From: an uncultured delta proteobacterium | GTDB taxonomy: Bacteria > Desulfobacterota > Desulfobulbia > Desulfobulbales > Desulfurivibrionaceae | Assembly: GCA_903869265.1 (NCBI GenBank) | Contig: CAIPYE010000001.1 | Span: 310,001-374,000, forward strand | DNA: 64,000 nucleotides | Reading direction: 5' to 3' | Shown here: positions 23,987 to 34,291 of the stretch, piece by piece | How the letters are laid out: each line of letters starts with the position of its first letter | How positions within the stretch are numbered: the stretch's first letter is position 1 | The notes under the pieces: generated by a model | Told to the model about the DNA's origin: nothing | The model's database searches: none | Seen by the model: the letters and a program-made list of their open reading frames with translations, nothing else | Program-made: the position numbers and the translations under genes

Positions 23987-24775
23987 ATGCAAACGACCGA
24001 CACCGCCATAATTCAGATAGATAACCCGCAGGTTGAAATAGAGAACCTGAACCTCTATTATGGGACAAGCCAGGCGCTCGACAACCTGACCTTCGGGATT
24101 GCCGGCCAGCAAGTAACCGCCCTGATCGGCCCTTCCGGCTGCGGCAAATCCACCCTGCTCCGCTGCATCAACCGGATGAACGATCTGGTCGACGGCTTGC
24201 GCATCGAGGGGGCCATAAAGATCAACGGGGAAAACATCAACGACCCGAACCTGGATGTGATTGAACTGCGACGCAAGGTGGGCATGGTCTTCCAGAAATG
24301 GAACCCCTTCCCCAAGTCCATCTACGAGAACATCGTCTACGGCCTCAGGATCGCAGGCATCCACGACAAAAACGTGCTCGACGAGTCGGCAGAAAAATGC
24401 CTGAAACGGGCCGCTCTCTGGGACGAGGTCAAGGATCGGCTACACCAGTCGGCCATGGGCCTTTCCGGCGGCCAGATGCAACGGCTCTGCATCGCCAGGG
24501 CCATTGCCGTGAGCCCGGAGATCATCCTCATGGACGAGCCCTGCTCGGCCTTGGATCCGCGCTCTACTTCCCGGATCGAGGATCTTATCCGCGAATTGCG
24601 GGGGGAGTACACCATCATCATCGTCACCCACAACATGCAACAGGCGGCGCGCATCTCCGATTACACCGCGTACATGTATCTCGGGGAGCTGATCGAATAC
24701 GGACCGACACAGACGGTGTTCACCATGCCGGAGAAAAAGGAAACCGAGGACTACATTACCGGCCGATTCGGTTGA
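23987..24775 (+). CDS. pstB: Phosphate ABC transporter ATP-binding protein PstB
   Basis: [77 protein letters not shown]. Confidence 0.96.
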   Translation: MQTTDTAIIQIDNPQVEIENLNLYYGTSQALDNLTFGIAGQQVTALIGPSGCGKSTLLRCINRMNDLVDGLRIEGAIKINGENINDPNLDVIELRRKVGMVFQKWNPFPKSIYENIVYGLRIAGIHDKNVLDESAEKCLKRAALWDEVKDRLHQSAMGLSGGQMQRLCIARAIAVSPEIILMDEPCSALDPRSTSRIEDLIRELRGEYTIIIVTHNMQQAARISDYTAYMYLGELIEYGPTQTVFTMPEKKETEDYITGRFG

Positions 24776-24818
24776 TCAAGGTGGGGCAAAAGCAAACGAA
24801 TAGATATCCCTATAAATA

Positions 24819-24888
24819 CCGTTCGCGGTGAGCCTGTCGAACCGCAGCTTCCGCCTTAATAGGCCTTTGACAAACTCAGGCCGAACGG
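24819..24888. repeat. REP-like inverted-repeat element (degenerate copy), pstB-phoU intergenic
   Basis: CCGTTCGCGGTGAGCCTGTCGAA ... CCTTTGACAAACTCAGGCCGAACGG arms; same motif at 49711-49782. Confidence 0.8.
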
Positions 24889-24910
24889 ATTATGAGAAGG
24901 AGAACCCCTT

Positions 24911-25594
24911 ATGGCTAAAAATATCCAAACAGAAAGAGAAAAGCTCAAAAACCAGCTCGTCTACCTCGGCACGGCGGTGCAGGAAAACCTGCAGAAAGCG
25001 GTTAAGTCCCTGTGGGAGAAAAATCCCGAAATGGCCCGCCAGGTTATCAAGCAGGACAAGAATGAAATCGACACCTTCGAGATCAATGTGGAGGAGGAAT
25101 GTTTGCGTTTGCTCGCCCTGCACCAGCCCGTGGCCGGCGACCTGCGTTTCATCGTCACGGTACTCAAGATCAACAACGACCTGGAACGCATCGGCGACCT
25201 GGCCGCCAAGATCGCGGACAAGGTCCTCCTGCTCCACGACATTGACCCGGTCCGTTTTGCCTCCGAGGGCATGCAAATTCCGGAGATGTTCAACTCCATG
25301 TTTGCAAAAACCATCTGCATGTTCCAGAACACCATGGAAGCCTTTATCAACGAGGATACCAATCTGGCCTACAAGGTCTGCTTGATGGACAACGATGTGG
25401 ACCGGGACAAGGCGTGCATCCGCGCCGAGATGGAGGAGATCATCATGCATGATCCGGCCCAGCAGGTCTATCTGGCCAAGCTGATCAGCGTAGCGAGAAG
25501 CATGGAACGCATCGCCGATCACTGCACCAATATCTGCGAAGACATTATTTATATGGCGCAGGGCAGAATTGTCCGCCATCATATAACGCAATAG
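24911..25594 (+). CDS. phoU: Phosphate transport system regulator PhoU
   Basis: PhoU repeats (VEEECLRLLALHQPVAGDLRFIVTVLKINNDLERIGDLAAKIA; ISVARSMERIADHCTNICEDIIYMAQG). Confidence 0.95.
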   Translation: MAKNIQTEREKLKNQLVYLGTAVQENLQKAVKSLWEKNPEMARQVIKQDKNEIDTFEINVEEECLRLLALHQPVAGDLRFIVTVLKINNDLERIGDLAAKIADKVLLLHDIDPVRFASEGMQIPEMFNSMFAKTICMFQNTMEAFINEDTNLAYKVCLMDNDVDRDKACIRAEMEEIIMHDPAQQVYLAKLISVARSMERIADHCTNICEDIIYMAQGRIVRHHITQ

Positions 25595-25635
25595 CCTTAC
25601 GGAAATGCCGCCGTCATACTGCTCAGGAGAACACA

Positions 25636-26337
25636 ATGGCCAGAGAAACCATCCTTGTCGTGGAAGACGATGAAAACATCCAGCAGCTGGTAGGCTATAA
25701 CCTGGCCAAGGCCGGGTTCCACGTGATCTATGCCGACAACGGGGAACAGGCGCTCAGCGTCATTAAACGGGAGAAACCGGAGCTGATCGTCCTGGACCTC
25801 ATGCTGCCCGGCCTCAGCGGCTTTGAGGTCTGCAAGCTGGTGCGCAAGGATCCGAAGAGCAAGAACCTGCCCATTGTCATGCTCACCGCCAAGAGCGAGG
25901 AAAACGACATGGCCGCGGGTCTCGATCTCGGAGCGGACGATTACATCACCAAGCCCTTCAGCCCGAAAATCCTCATCTCCCGGATCAAGGCTGCCCTGCG
26001 CCGCAAGGAGGGGTTGAGCGAAGAAGGGGGTGGGACCAAGAAAAACGGACCGCTCACCATCCACGGAATCGCCATTGACCCCAACCGCTATGAGGTGCTG
26101 GTGGGGGACGAAGCCATCACTCTGACCGTCACCGAATTCAGCATTCTTGAACTCCTGGCCCGACGGCCAGGCTGGGTCTTCAACCGCCAGCAAATCATCG
26201 ACGGAGTCCGGGGCTATGACTATGTCATCACACCCCGCGCTGTGGACGTGCAGGTGTTCGGGCTCAGAAAAAAACTGGGCGAGGCGGGCAAATACATCGA
26301 AACCGTTCGCGGTATCGGCTACCGGATGCAGGGCTAG
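25636..26337 (+). CDS. phoB: Phosphate regulon response regulator PhoB (OmpR family)
   Basis: Receiver domain plus winged-helix domain ending AVDVQVFGLRKKLGEAGKYIETVRGIGYRM; downstream of phoU. Confidence 0.93.
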   Translation: MARETILVVEDDENIQQLVGYNLAKAGFHVIYADNGEQALSVIKREKPELIVLDLMLPGLSGFEVCKLVRKDPKSKNLPIVMLTAKSEENDMAAGLDLGADDYITKPFSPKILISRIKAALRRKEGLSEEGGGTKKNGPLTIHGIAIDPNRYEVLVGDEAITLTVTEFSILELLARRPGWVFNRQQIIDGVRGYDYVITPRAVDVQVFGLRKKLGEAGKYIETVRGIGYRMQG

Positions 26338-26374
26338 CTGGACTCGGAGCGAATCGGCTCAAAATTCTTCCTCT

Positions 26375-27976
26375 TTAATCCACCTCAACCCGCCTGGGCA
26401 ACCCTCCGCCACCGCCCTGATATGCGGCCTCACGCCGGTTCACCAGTTCCTGCTGGTTGTCCTGGTCCAGTGCAAGACGGTCACCACTGCGCTTACTTGC
26501 AAATCGAACCAGAACATCCCATAATTCCGTGGTCGGCTCGGGCGCATTCAGGCCGACCCTACCCCCAAAATATTCCCGCTGATGGAGCGCAGGTCCCTTT
26601 GGTAGTGCAATGGTATAGACCGCCTCTGGCCTCGGCGCCATCGGCCCCCAGTAGGCGGATTCAGGCAGGGAAGCTTTTACCCGCATCAACTCCTTGCCCG
26701 TAATCTTCAACCGATACAGACTGGTAAACCCAGGAGTGCCGGCAGGCTCACGCTCCACCGAGAAGGCGTCAAGGACATCCTGCCTGGTCAAACTCCCCTT
26801 GCGCCACTCCTTGCGTACCGCATTCAAACCTACAAAAGCTGCATCGACCTTCAGCGTTTCCACGGCAGCCCGGGCGGCGAGCATGGCCATGTCCCCCTTG
26901 CTTTGATCGGCGTAAAGATGGGTGAAGCCCTCATAAAGAGCGCCCTGATACCCACGTAAAATCCGTTTCACCGCCCTATCTGTAACCTCATCCACCGGCG
27001 TTTCACGCTCACGATTCGGGATGAGGGAAAAGGCACTCTGCTGGATACGTCTTTTTTGCAGATCATATTCGATATCGAACCTGCCGATATTCTTGGCCCA
27101 GGCGCCGACATGAACGATTGTTGTGCCACCCACCTGAATGGGTGTTGACATCAGGGTATGGCTATGGCCGCCCAGAATCAAATCGACACCCTGTGTTTCC
27201 TTGGCCAGACGAGTATCCTCCTCTATTCCCAGATGACTGACCAGAACCAGCAGATCAACCTCCCCCCGATGTTTTGCGATGATATCGCGGGTGATTTTCG
27301 CATAATCAAAATCCGAGCGCAACCCCGGCATCTCGGGATAAAATCCCCCCGCATACTGTTCATCCTTTTCATTCCAAGGCTTGGAGACCAGACCGAAGAA
27401 ACCGATTTTCACCTGTCCCACCTGCAGTACGGCATAATCGGTCCAGCCCGGCTGCTTTGCGTCTTTATCACCGGAATGCGCCCCGGTCATTTTCGTATTG
27501 GAAGCGAGCACGATTGAAAAGGGGTCGCGGCTAAAGGCAAGCAATTCATCAATCCCCCAGGCAAAGTCATGATTGCCGATGGTGCGCACATCGTAATGCA
27601 TCGCCTGTACTATTTCCCTGGTGACCAACCCGCGGGAAACCTCCTCGGCAATGGAGCCCTTTTCGTAGTCATCCCCAGCGTTGGTGAAAATCGTATACGG
27701 GTTTTCCCTTCTCACTTGCTCACAATAACCGCGGAGCCTTGCGACCGGACTCGAGCCACCCCTGATAGGGTTATAGTTGGCGTGGACATCGGATACATGG
27801 ACAAAAGAAATCTTCTGAATTATGGCTGAACCATCCCCGGAGGGCCAGCGCGGTTGGTCTTGGACAAAACCGCCTCCTGCCCCGCCGAGAGATAATGCCC
27901 CGGAAGGAAGCAACCCAACACAAGAAACGAAGCAAGTCACAAAGAAATACTTCCTGCAGACGGGCAATATTTTCAT
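26375..27976 (-). CDS. Exported 5'-nucleotidase/UshA-like metallophosphoesterase
   Basis: Signal peptide; FVHVSDVHANYNP, TNAGDDYEKGS, GNHDFAWG, LGGHSHT motifs and a C-terminal 5'-nucleotidase domain. Confidence 0.85.
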   Translation of the reverse strand: MKILPVCRKYFFVTCFVSCVGLLPSGALSLGGAGGGFVQDQPRWPSGDGSAIIQKISFVHVSDVHANYNPIRGGSSPVARLRGYCEQVRRENPYTIFTNAGDDYEKGSIAEEVSRGLVTREIVQAMHYDVRTIGNHDFAWGIDELLAFSRDPFSIVLASNTKMTGAHSGDKDAKQPGWTDYAVLQVGQVKIGFFGLVSKPWNEKDEQYAGGFYPEMPGLRSDFDYAKITRDIIAKHRGEVDLLVLVSHLGIEEDTRLAKETQGVDLILGGHSHTLMSTPIQVGGTTIVHVGAWAKNIGRFDIEYDLQKRRIQQSAFSLIPNRERETPVDEVTDRAVKRILRGYQGALYEGFTHLYADQSKGDMAMLAARAAVETLKVDAAFVGLNAVRKEWRKGSLTRQDVLDAFSVEREPAGTPGFTSLYRLKITGKELMRVKASLPESAYWGPMAPRPEAVYTIALPKGPALHQREYFGGRVGLNAPEPTTELWDVLVRFASKRSGDRLALDQDNQQELVNRREAAYQGGGGGLPRRVEVD

Positions 27977-28129
27977 CTTCTCTGAAACGATACTGTTCAC
28001 CACGATGGAAGATTAAATGTTGCATAGCACTGTTCCTGTTTAGGTATTAATGAATAAATGTTACAAATGGATTAATAACAGATAATCTTTTGATGAGGCT
28101 TACACCTCTAAATAAATTCTCACGGTTCC

Positions 28130-28157
28130 CTTACATAAATCTAACATTCATCCTGTA
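28130..28157 (+). promoter_or_regulatory. Candidate PhoB box upstream of the PHP phosphoesterase gene
   Basis: CTTACA (28130), CTAACA (28141), CCTGTA (28152) with 11-bp periodicity, in the divergent intergenic region. Confidence 0.5.
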
Positions 28158-28263
28158 TAAATAAACATATAATGTTCTTATTTCATTATTAACAAGACGA
28201 TAAAGAAACATATTCCTCCTTTCCATCGGGTGGAAGCAATCTCGGATTACGGAACAAAAACCA

Positions 28264-29880
28264 ATGAAAAATTATCACCAAATAATAACCAAACGAACGG
28301 TCGTATTCTTGATGCTGCTCGTTCTTTCAATAAGCCTGGCATCACCGGGAAACGGGCAAGAGAATGGCCGCTGGCTGGCCGGAGATTTCCACAACCATAC
28401 CTTTCTTACCGATGGCAGCATTGCGGCGGAAGATGTCTTCTCCCACGCTTTCCGCTTCAACCTCGACTGGATCGCCAATTCCGAACATGGCGGAACCTAT
28501 GGCCGAGGCCCCGATGGCCTGCCCTGGCCCTCCGCCGGAGTCACCTTTCTCGGCGATCCGCCTGCAGGCAAAATGTGGCGCTGGCAATCCTTGCTGCAGT
28601 ACTCCTATCCGCTCATCCACAAAGCACGGGCGACGTATCCAGAAAAGCTGATCATCCAGGGATATGAATGGAATGTCCCCACCCATGAACATGCCAGTGT
28701 CGGCATCATCGATACGGCTGAGGAGGGAGGAGTGGCAATCGCCCGTCATGAATACCTCTTTGACGCCAAGGACACCTCCACCACGACAGACGGCTTCCTG
28801 ACCAAGGAGGACAAACGGACAAAAAATGACCACGCCAAGGCGGTGGTCGGCGTTGCCTGGCTTGAAGAAAATTACCGAACAAGCGGTTATTGCGTGCTCA
28901 ACCATCCCTCCAGACAACTCGGATATTCCATCAGCGACATCCGGGACTTCAACACTGCCGCACCGCATATCGCCTTCGGCTTCGAAGGATTTCCCGGCCA
29001 CCAGAAGGCAGCCTCCCGCGGCAATTACGACCAGGGGCCATTCCGGGACGCGGTCGGCAACGACATCACCGATAGAGCCCGCACCTATGGCGGCGCCGAC
29101 CTCATGCTCGCCAAGATCGGCGGCACTTGGGATGCGTTGCTCGGCGAAGGGCGACACTTCTACGTCTTTGCCAACTCCGATTTTCACAATCCGGAAAACG
29201 ATTTCTGGCCCGGGGAATACACCAAGAATCACACCTTTGTCCGCGATACCAATCGGGATGGGAAATATTCCCAACTTGAACTGCTGGAAGGAATGCGTTC
29301 AGGCAACTCTTTTATCGTGCATGGAGACCTGATCAGTGGACTGCGGTTCACAGCACAGTCCCGCAAGAAAAAGGCGGAGATGGGTGACACCCTGCATGCC
29401 CTGGCTGGCAGCGAGGTAACGATTACGATCAGCTTCAAAAGTCCGCCCAAAAATAACCATGGCGACACGGTTGCCGTGGACCACATTGATCTGATCGCCG
29501 GAGAGATGGCAGGCAAAGTTTCCAGACTGCTTGCCGACGGCACAACCCCGAACCCCGGCTACGAAAAAGAGACTAACGAAACCACCCGGGTAATCGCCAC
29601 CTTTACCGACAAAGACTGGCGGCCTACAAATAAACCCGGCACCGGCAGGAAAAGAACCGCCGACAGCGGTTGGCGGACAGTGAGCTACCATGTAAGACCG
29701 CTCCAGCACGACATGTACTTCCGCCTGCGCGGAACCAATCTCCGTTGCGGCGTCGACGGAGAAACCGACAGAAAATGCAATCCCATGGCCGACGAGCTTC
29801 TGGGATCGAACAACCAGAACAAAGCCTATGCCGATCTCTGGTTTTATTCAAATCCGCTTTTTGTCCGGGTGTCCCGTTAA
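28264..29880 (+). CDS. Exported PHP-domain (CehA/McbA-like) metallohydrolase
   Basis: Signal peptide; GDFHNHTFLTDGSIAAEDVFSHAFRFNLDWIANSEHGG, later HPSRQ and NSDFHNPEND metal motifs. Confidence 0.75.
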   Translation: MKNYHQIITKRTVVFLMLLVLSISLASPGNGQENGRWLAGDFHNHTFLTDGSIAAEDVFSHAFRFNLDWIANSEHGGTYGRGPDGLPWPSAGVTFLGDPPAGKMWRWQSLLQYSYPLIHKARATYPEKLIIQGYEWNVPTHEHASVGIIDTAEEGGVAIARHEYLFDAKDTSTTTDGFLTKEDKRTKNDHAKAVVGVAWLEENYRTSGYCVLNHPSRQLGYSISDIRDFNTAAPHIAFGFEGFPGHQKAASRGNYDQGPFRDAVGNDITDRARTYGGADLMLAKIGGTWDALLGEGRHFYVFANSDFHNPENDFWPGEYTKNHTFVRDTNRDGKYSQLELLEGMRSGNSFIVHGDLISGLRFTAQSRKKKAEMGDTLHALAGSEVTITISFKSPPKNNHGDTVAVDHIDLIAGEMAGKVSRLLADGTTPNPGYEKETNETTRVIATFTDKDWRPTNKPGTGRKRTADSGWRTVSYHVRPLQHDMYFRLRGTNLRCGVDGETDRKCNPMADELLGSNNQNKAYADLWFYSNPLFVRVSR

Positions 29881-29899
29881 CATCCTGCGCCCCGAGCCA

Positions 29900-30583
29900 T
29901 CACTTGTCCGTTTTCCTGGCGATATACACCACGTGTCTCCGCCCGCCCCGACCCGGACGTTGGCGGTTCACTGAGAACCCGGCCGCCTGCAGCCTTTTTT
30001 CAAAGGCTTGGTCCGGGTCTTCTGACCACACCGCAAACACCCCGCCCGGTTTCAGGGCGGCCCGACTTGACGCCAGTGCCTTCTTGCCGTAGAGATAGTC
30101 GCCTCTGCCCTGGTCCCCCTCATAGGGGCCCTCGTAGAGGTCGAGGATTATGGCGTCAAACAGCTGCTCCTTGCCCTTCTTCGCCGCCTCACCAATAACC
30201 TTGGCCACATCGGAAATCACCACCGTGACCCGGGGGTCATCCACCGCTCCGTTGGTGAGCTTGGCAATGGGCCCCTGGCACCAGGTGACCATGATCGGGT
30301 TCAGCTCCGCCACCACAACCTCGGCATCCGCCGGGAGATGATCCAAAGCCGCCTTGAGGGTGAACGCCATGCCCAACCCGCCCACCAGCACCTTGGGCTG
30401 CTTGATCTCTTTCAGGCCCGCACAGGCCAGCTCCGACAAAACAATCTCGGACATGTTGGCCGAGGAGTTCATCAGCACCCGGCTGTCGATGGTGATGAGA
30501 AAATCATTCTCGCCCCGCTGCCGCAGATCGAGCAGCCCCTCGTCGGTGTCCATGCTGTCAACTACCCGCCAGGCTAAGGCCAT
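29900..30583 (-). CDS. Spermidine synthase-like SAM-dependent protein
   Basis: VLVGGLGMAFTLKAAL, VVVAELNPIMVTW, YDAIILD-like FDAIILDLYEGP. Confidence 0.75.
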   Translation of the reverse strand: MALAWRVVDSMDTDEGLLDLRQRGENDFLITIDSRVLMNSSANMSEIVLSELACAGLKEIKQPKVLVGGLGMAFTLKAALDHLPADAEVVVAELNPIMVTWCQGPIAKLTNGAVDDPRVTVVISDVAKVIGEAAKKGKEQLFDAIILDLYEGPYEGDQGRGDYLYGKKALASSRAALKPGGVFAVWSEDPDQAFEKRLQAAGFSVNRQRPGRGGRRHVVYIARKTDK

Positions 30584-30790
30584 CTACAATGCTCCCATCT
30601 TTTTGACCCGCCCCACTGCCCCGTTTTCCAACCGGACCTTAATGCCATGGGGATGGGTGGGGGATTTGGTCAGGATATCCTTCACTATGCCCTCGGTGAG
30701 TTTTCCCGAGCGCTGGTCCTCTTTGAGCACGATGCACACCCGTAGCCCGGGTTTGATCTCGCTTCGGTTCATGCCATCCATGGTGCTCAC
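30584..30790 (-). CDS. YwbE family protein
   Basis: RSEIKPGLRVCIVLKEDQRSGKLTEGIVKDILTKSPTHPHGIKVRLENGAVGRVKKM is typical of YwbE. Confidence 0.85.
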   Translation of the reverse strand: MSTMDGMNRSEIKPGLRVCIVLKEDQRSGKLTEGIVKDILTKSPTHPHGIKVRLENGAVGRVKKMGAL

Positions 30791-31131
30791 TTAATTTCCC
30801 GTTGGATCAGCGCCAGCAGCTGGGCAAAGGTGTCGCTGAAGTAATGGGGCGTGGTCTGGCCCGGGCTGCTGGGATTTTCCACGTTTACCCCGTACCGGAG
30901 CCCCTGTTCGGTCAGCACCTTGTACTTTTTCATCTTGCCGACATATTTCGAGCTGGGCCGCTCTTTCTCCGCGAGCAAGCCGAGGGAGACCAGGATCTTG
31001 TTCGCCTTGACCGTGGAGATCTCCACCTTATTGTCTTTCAGCAGATTGGTGAGTGAATCTGTTTTTTCCACTGCTTCCTCCTCGCAGGCCCGCTCCGGGA
31101 AACGCCTGCCGGAGACGCGACCACTTGGCAA
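30787..31131 (-). CDS. Hypothetical protein
   Basis: ORF with helix-turn-helix-like character (KANKILVSLGLLAEKERPSSKYVGKMKKYKVLTEQGLRYGVN); overlaps ywbE. Confidence 0.6.
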   Translation of the reverse strand: MPSGRVSGRRFPERACEEEAVEKTDSLTNLLKDNKVEISTVKANKILVSLGLLAEKERPSSKYVGKMKKYKVLTEQGLRYGVNVENPSSPGQTTPHYFSDTFAQLLALIQREIK

Positions 31132-31137
31132 TTATCT

Positions 31138-32376
31138 TCAACCGCCCTGTCCCAAACCGTCCGCCATAAGCAAAGTCTCCAGGCAATGTTCCCGGATGGA
31201 GTAGAACTCCTTGATCTCCCGGATCTGGGCCAGCAGCTCTGCCTGTTCCACCGGGCCGGGGCACTTGCCCTTCACCCCCAGGATCATCTTGTTCTTGCTC
31301 GTATGTTCCAGGGAAACGAACTCGAAGATCTGGGTCTCGTAGCCGCAGGCCTCAAGGAGCAGCCCGCGCAGGGAGTCGGTGACCATCTCCGCTTCCTGGC
31401 CGAGATGGATGCCGTGCTTGAGCATGGGCTCGAGCAACTCGGGGCTTGTCATCTGAGGCCGGATCTGCTTGTGGCAACAGGGCGCGCACATGATGATCGC
31501 AGCCCCCGAGCGGATGCCAAGATGGATGGCGTAATCCGTGGCCATGTCGCAGGCATGCAGGGCGATCATGATGTCGATACTCTCCGGAGGGAAGCTGCGG
31601 ATATCGCCCTGGGCAAAAGACAAGGTGTCGAGCTTCAGCCGCTGGGCGGCTTTACTGCACAGGCTGACGAGATCCTCCCGCAATTCCACCCCGGTCACCT
31701 TGGGCGTAAGCCCCAGGCTGGCGCGCAGGTACTCCTCCATGGCAAAGGTCAGGTACCCTTTGCCCGAGCCGAAATCAACCACCCGCAGCCGCGCCTTCTC
31801 TTTCAGCCCCGAAGAGGCAATGGCATGGTCCAGCACCTCGATGAACTTGTTGATCTGCTTCCACTTGCGCGACATGGAGGGGATCAGTTGCTGCTGCGCA
31901 TTGGTGACCCCAAGTTCCTTGAGAAACGGGGTAGCCAGATCGAGAAACCGCGCCTTCTCCCGGTCATGCTTCTGGAGGGTGACGCTCCTGCCCGAAGCCT
32001 TGCCCCGCTGCAGGATGCACTTGCCCTTTTTGTTCAACGAGATCTGGATATCCTCACCCACCGTTTGCAGATGCAGATTATTGAAAGCGGGACCAAACAG
32101 ATCGCGGATGAAGGCAATCCCCGCCGGGATGGGCAGGTTCTTGGTGACATCCTTGGTCTGGTAGCGATAGAGAAAGGAAAGGCACTCCTGTCCCTTCAGG
32201 GTAAGCCTCCGGACAAAGACCCTGTCCAGCCCCGGTTCCGTCCCATGGTATTTCCCCAGCACGAGTTTGACAAAGGTGTTGTGGCTCAGGCAATCTGCCA
32301 GCAGGCTGAAAAAAAGCTCCCTCTGGCTGTGCCTCTCCTTGGCCCCTGTTTGCGTCTCTGTCATCTCAGTCATCAT
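31138..32376 (-). CDS. Class I SAM-dependent methyltransferase (Methyltransf_32-like)
   Basis: VVDFGSGKGYLTFAMEEYL, IALHACDMATDYAIHLGIRSGAAIIMCAPCCHKQ. Confidence 0.8.
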   Translation of the reverse strand: MMTEMTETQTGAKERHSQRELFFSLLADCLSHNTFVKLVLGKYHGTEPGLDRVFVRRLTLKGQECLSFLYRYQTKDVTKNLPIPAGIAFIRDLFGPAFNNLHLQTVGEDIQISLNKKGKCILQRGKASGRSVTLQKHDREKARFLDLATPFLKELGVTNAQQQLIPSMSRKWKQINKFIEVLDHAIASSGLKEKARLRVVDFGSGKGYLTFAMEEYLRASLGLTPKVTGVELREDLVSLCSKAAQRLKLDTLSFAQGDIRSFPPESIDIMIALHACDMATDYAIHLGIRSGAAIIMCAPCCHKQIRPQMTSPELLEPMLKHGIHLGQEAEMVTDSLRGLLLEACGYETQIFEFVSLEHTSKNKMILGVKGKCPGPVEQAELLAQIREIKEFYSIREHCLETLLMADGLGQGG

Positions 32377-32516
32377 CGCGCACCATTTGCATGCTTTCCC
32401 GGTCTTGGCTCATGGATGCTTTTGTATTCATATTTTCGCTACAGCGCCAATTGTTTTTTTGCTTTACGCTGCCTTGACTGTTTTTTAGCGAGAGTATCCA
32501 GCTTCTCACCCTCCAT

Positions 32517-32565
32517 CATATCACTTTGAATCCCTTTGCGAATATGGTCAAATACCGGACAAGAA
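32517..32565 (+). repeat. Short dispersed repeat, diverged copy 1 of 3
   Basis: CATATCACTTTGAATCCCTTTGCGAATATGGTCAAATACCGGACAAGAAT resembles 37219 and 40431. Confidence 0.5.
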
Positions 32566-32637
32566 TTCGATTTTTCATGGCTGGGGGAAAGCTAAACGCT
32601 GTCACCGCCGGCTGCATCATACAGCAAGGAAACGCAC

Positions 32638-33108
32638 ATGGGGAACCCGTTACAGGAGCAGCTTCTCAAGGCCGGGCTGGCCAGTAAAAAACAGGCCAAG
32701 AAGGCCGAGCACGAAAAACGGATCAGCCGCAAGCAACACGATGGCAATCCCCCTGCCGCAACCAGCAACACAGCGCGGGAAGAACAGACAGCCAAGGATC
32801 TGCGCAACCGGGAACTCAACCGGGAACGCCTTGAGGAGACCAGGCTGCGTGAGCAGAAGGCCCAGGTAAAACAACTCATCGAGACCAATCGCATCCCCCA
32901 GGATGGCCGGGGCGAGCCGTACCACTTTGCCGAACAGAACAAGATCAAGAGGATCTTTGTCTCCGAGGAGATGGGTGACCAGCTCAGCCGAGGCCAGTTG
33001 GCCATTGTCAAGCTCGGCGCAGGCTACGAGGTGGTCCCGGCCAAGGTGGCCCGCCAGATAGTGAGCCGGGACAAAGAGGCAGTGGTGGTTTTTCATGAAA
33101 AGGTATAA
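32638..33108 (+). CDS. DUF2058 family protein (YaiL-like)
   Basis: MGNPLQEQLLKAGLASKKQAKKAEHEKRISRKQ and the C-terminal VSEEMGDQLSRGQLAIVKLGAGYEVVPAKVA are typical. Confidence 0.85.
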   Translation: MGNPLQEQLLKAGLASKKQAKKAEHEKRISRKQHDGNPPAATSNTAREEQTAKDLRNRELNRERLEETRLREQKAQVKQLIETNRIPQDGRGEPYHFAEQNKIKRIFVSEEMGDQLSRGQLAIVKLGAGYEVVPAKVARQIVSRDKEAVVVFHEKV

Positions 33109-33256
33109 GGGGCACACTTGACCAGGACCAAACCCTGAGCTGGCTCGGTCTCATGCGGTGTCGTTGGTATAATTTCACAAAGATTTTTTCAAATCCTGGC
33201 CGTTTGCTGGCATAATAATCTCAACCCTTTTCCTTCCTTCCAGATTACGGTGAACC

Positions 33257-34291
33257 ATGAGCGCCAAACGCCTTGATTCCGGAAATTCCGGCCCATGCCC
33301 CCGTACCCCACCACCCCGCCCCCTGTTGCAAACATGGTCCGGGCTGCTGTTGTGTTTTCTCTTCCTTGCAACAGGATGTGGGGATAACCATCCGGGCTCT
33401 TTCCAGGGATATGTCGAGGGAGAATATCAGCTGATCTCCTCCCCCCTGGCAGGTCAGCTCCTGAACCTCTCGGTACAACGCGGAATGAGTATTGCCGCCG
33501 ACGCGCCTCTTTTCACCCTGGAACAGCAAAGTGAGGGTGCGGCAGTATCCGAGGCGGAGCAGGTTTTGCAGCGGGCCAAAGATACCCTGGCCAATCTTGG
33601 CAAAGGGTTGCGGCCCAGCGAAATCGCAGCGCTTCAGGCCAAAGTGGCCCAGGCCGAAGCCGCTGCCACTCTGGCCGGCCAGGAACTTGTCCGGAGGGAA
33701 ACCCTGTTTCAGCAAAATGCCATCTCCCGCGAAGAACTTGACCGGGCGCGAAAGGAGAAGGAAAGCAGCGTGGCGGCGGTGGCCCAGCTTACCGCCGAGC
33801 TTAAAACCGCAGGGCTCGGCGCCCGACCCGATGAAGTCCAAGCTGCCCGTGCCGATGTGAAGGCAGCCGAAAACCGGCTGGAACAAGCGCGCTGGCGGAT
33901 GACGCAGAAGACCCAGACGTCCCCGGCAGCCGGGTATGTTTTTGATACCTTTTACGTGGTGGGAGAATTCGTGCCAGCCGGTTATCCGGTGGTGAGCATT
34001 CTGCCGCCGGGCAACATCAAGGTCCGGTTTTTTGTCCCCGAAACCGTGGTCGGAACCCTTGCTGCCGGTGGGCAGGTGAGCATTGGTTTTGACGGGGTCG
34101 GCAAGACGTACCAAGGGACAATTTCCTATATCTCCCCCCAGGCGGAATACACACCGCCGATTATCTATAGCCGGGAAACCCGCGCCAAGCTGGTGTTCAT
34201 GGTTGAAGCAAAAGTTCCCCCGGAGCAGAGTGTCGAACTGCACCCCGGCCAGCCGGTGGACGTCAAGCTGGAGCCTCCCCCCCATGGCTGA
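33257..34291 (+). CDS. HlyD-family membrane fusion protein
   Basis: Lipoprotein-like N-terminus, HlyD architecture with a coiled-coil; upstream of an ABC-2 exporter. Confidence 0.85.
   Translation: MSAKRLDSGNSGPCPRTPPPRPLLQTWSGLLLCFLFLATGCGDNHPGSFQGYVEGEYQLISSPLAGQLLNLSVQRGMSIAADAPLFTLEQQSEGAAVSEAEQVLQRAKDTLANLGKGLRPSEIAALQAKVAQAEAAATLAGQELVRRETLFQQNAISREELDRARKEKESSVAAVAQLTAELKTAGLGARPDEVQAARADVKAAENRLEQARWRMTQKTQTSPAAGYVFDTFYVVGEFVPAGYPVVSILPPGNIKVRFFVPETVVGTLAAGGQVSIGFDGVGKTYQGTISYISPQAEYTPPIIYSRETRAKLVFMVEAKVPPEQSVELHPGQPVDVKLEPPPHG

Noticed and set aside
31186-32529. 447-aa plus-strand ORF
   Set aside because: Antisense to the SAM methyltransferase gene.
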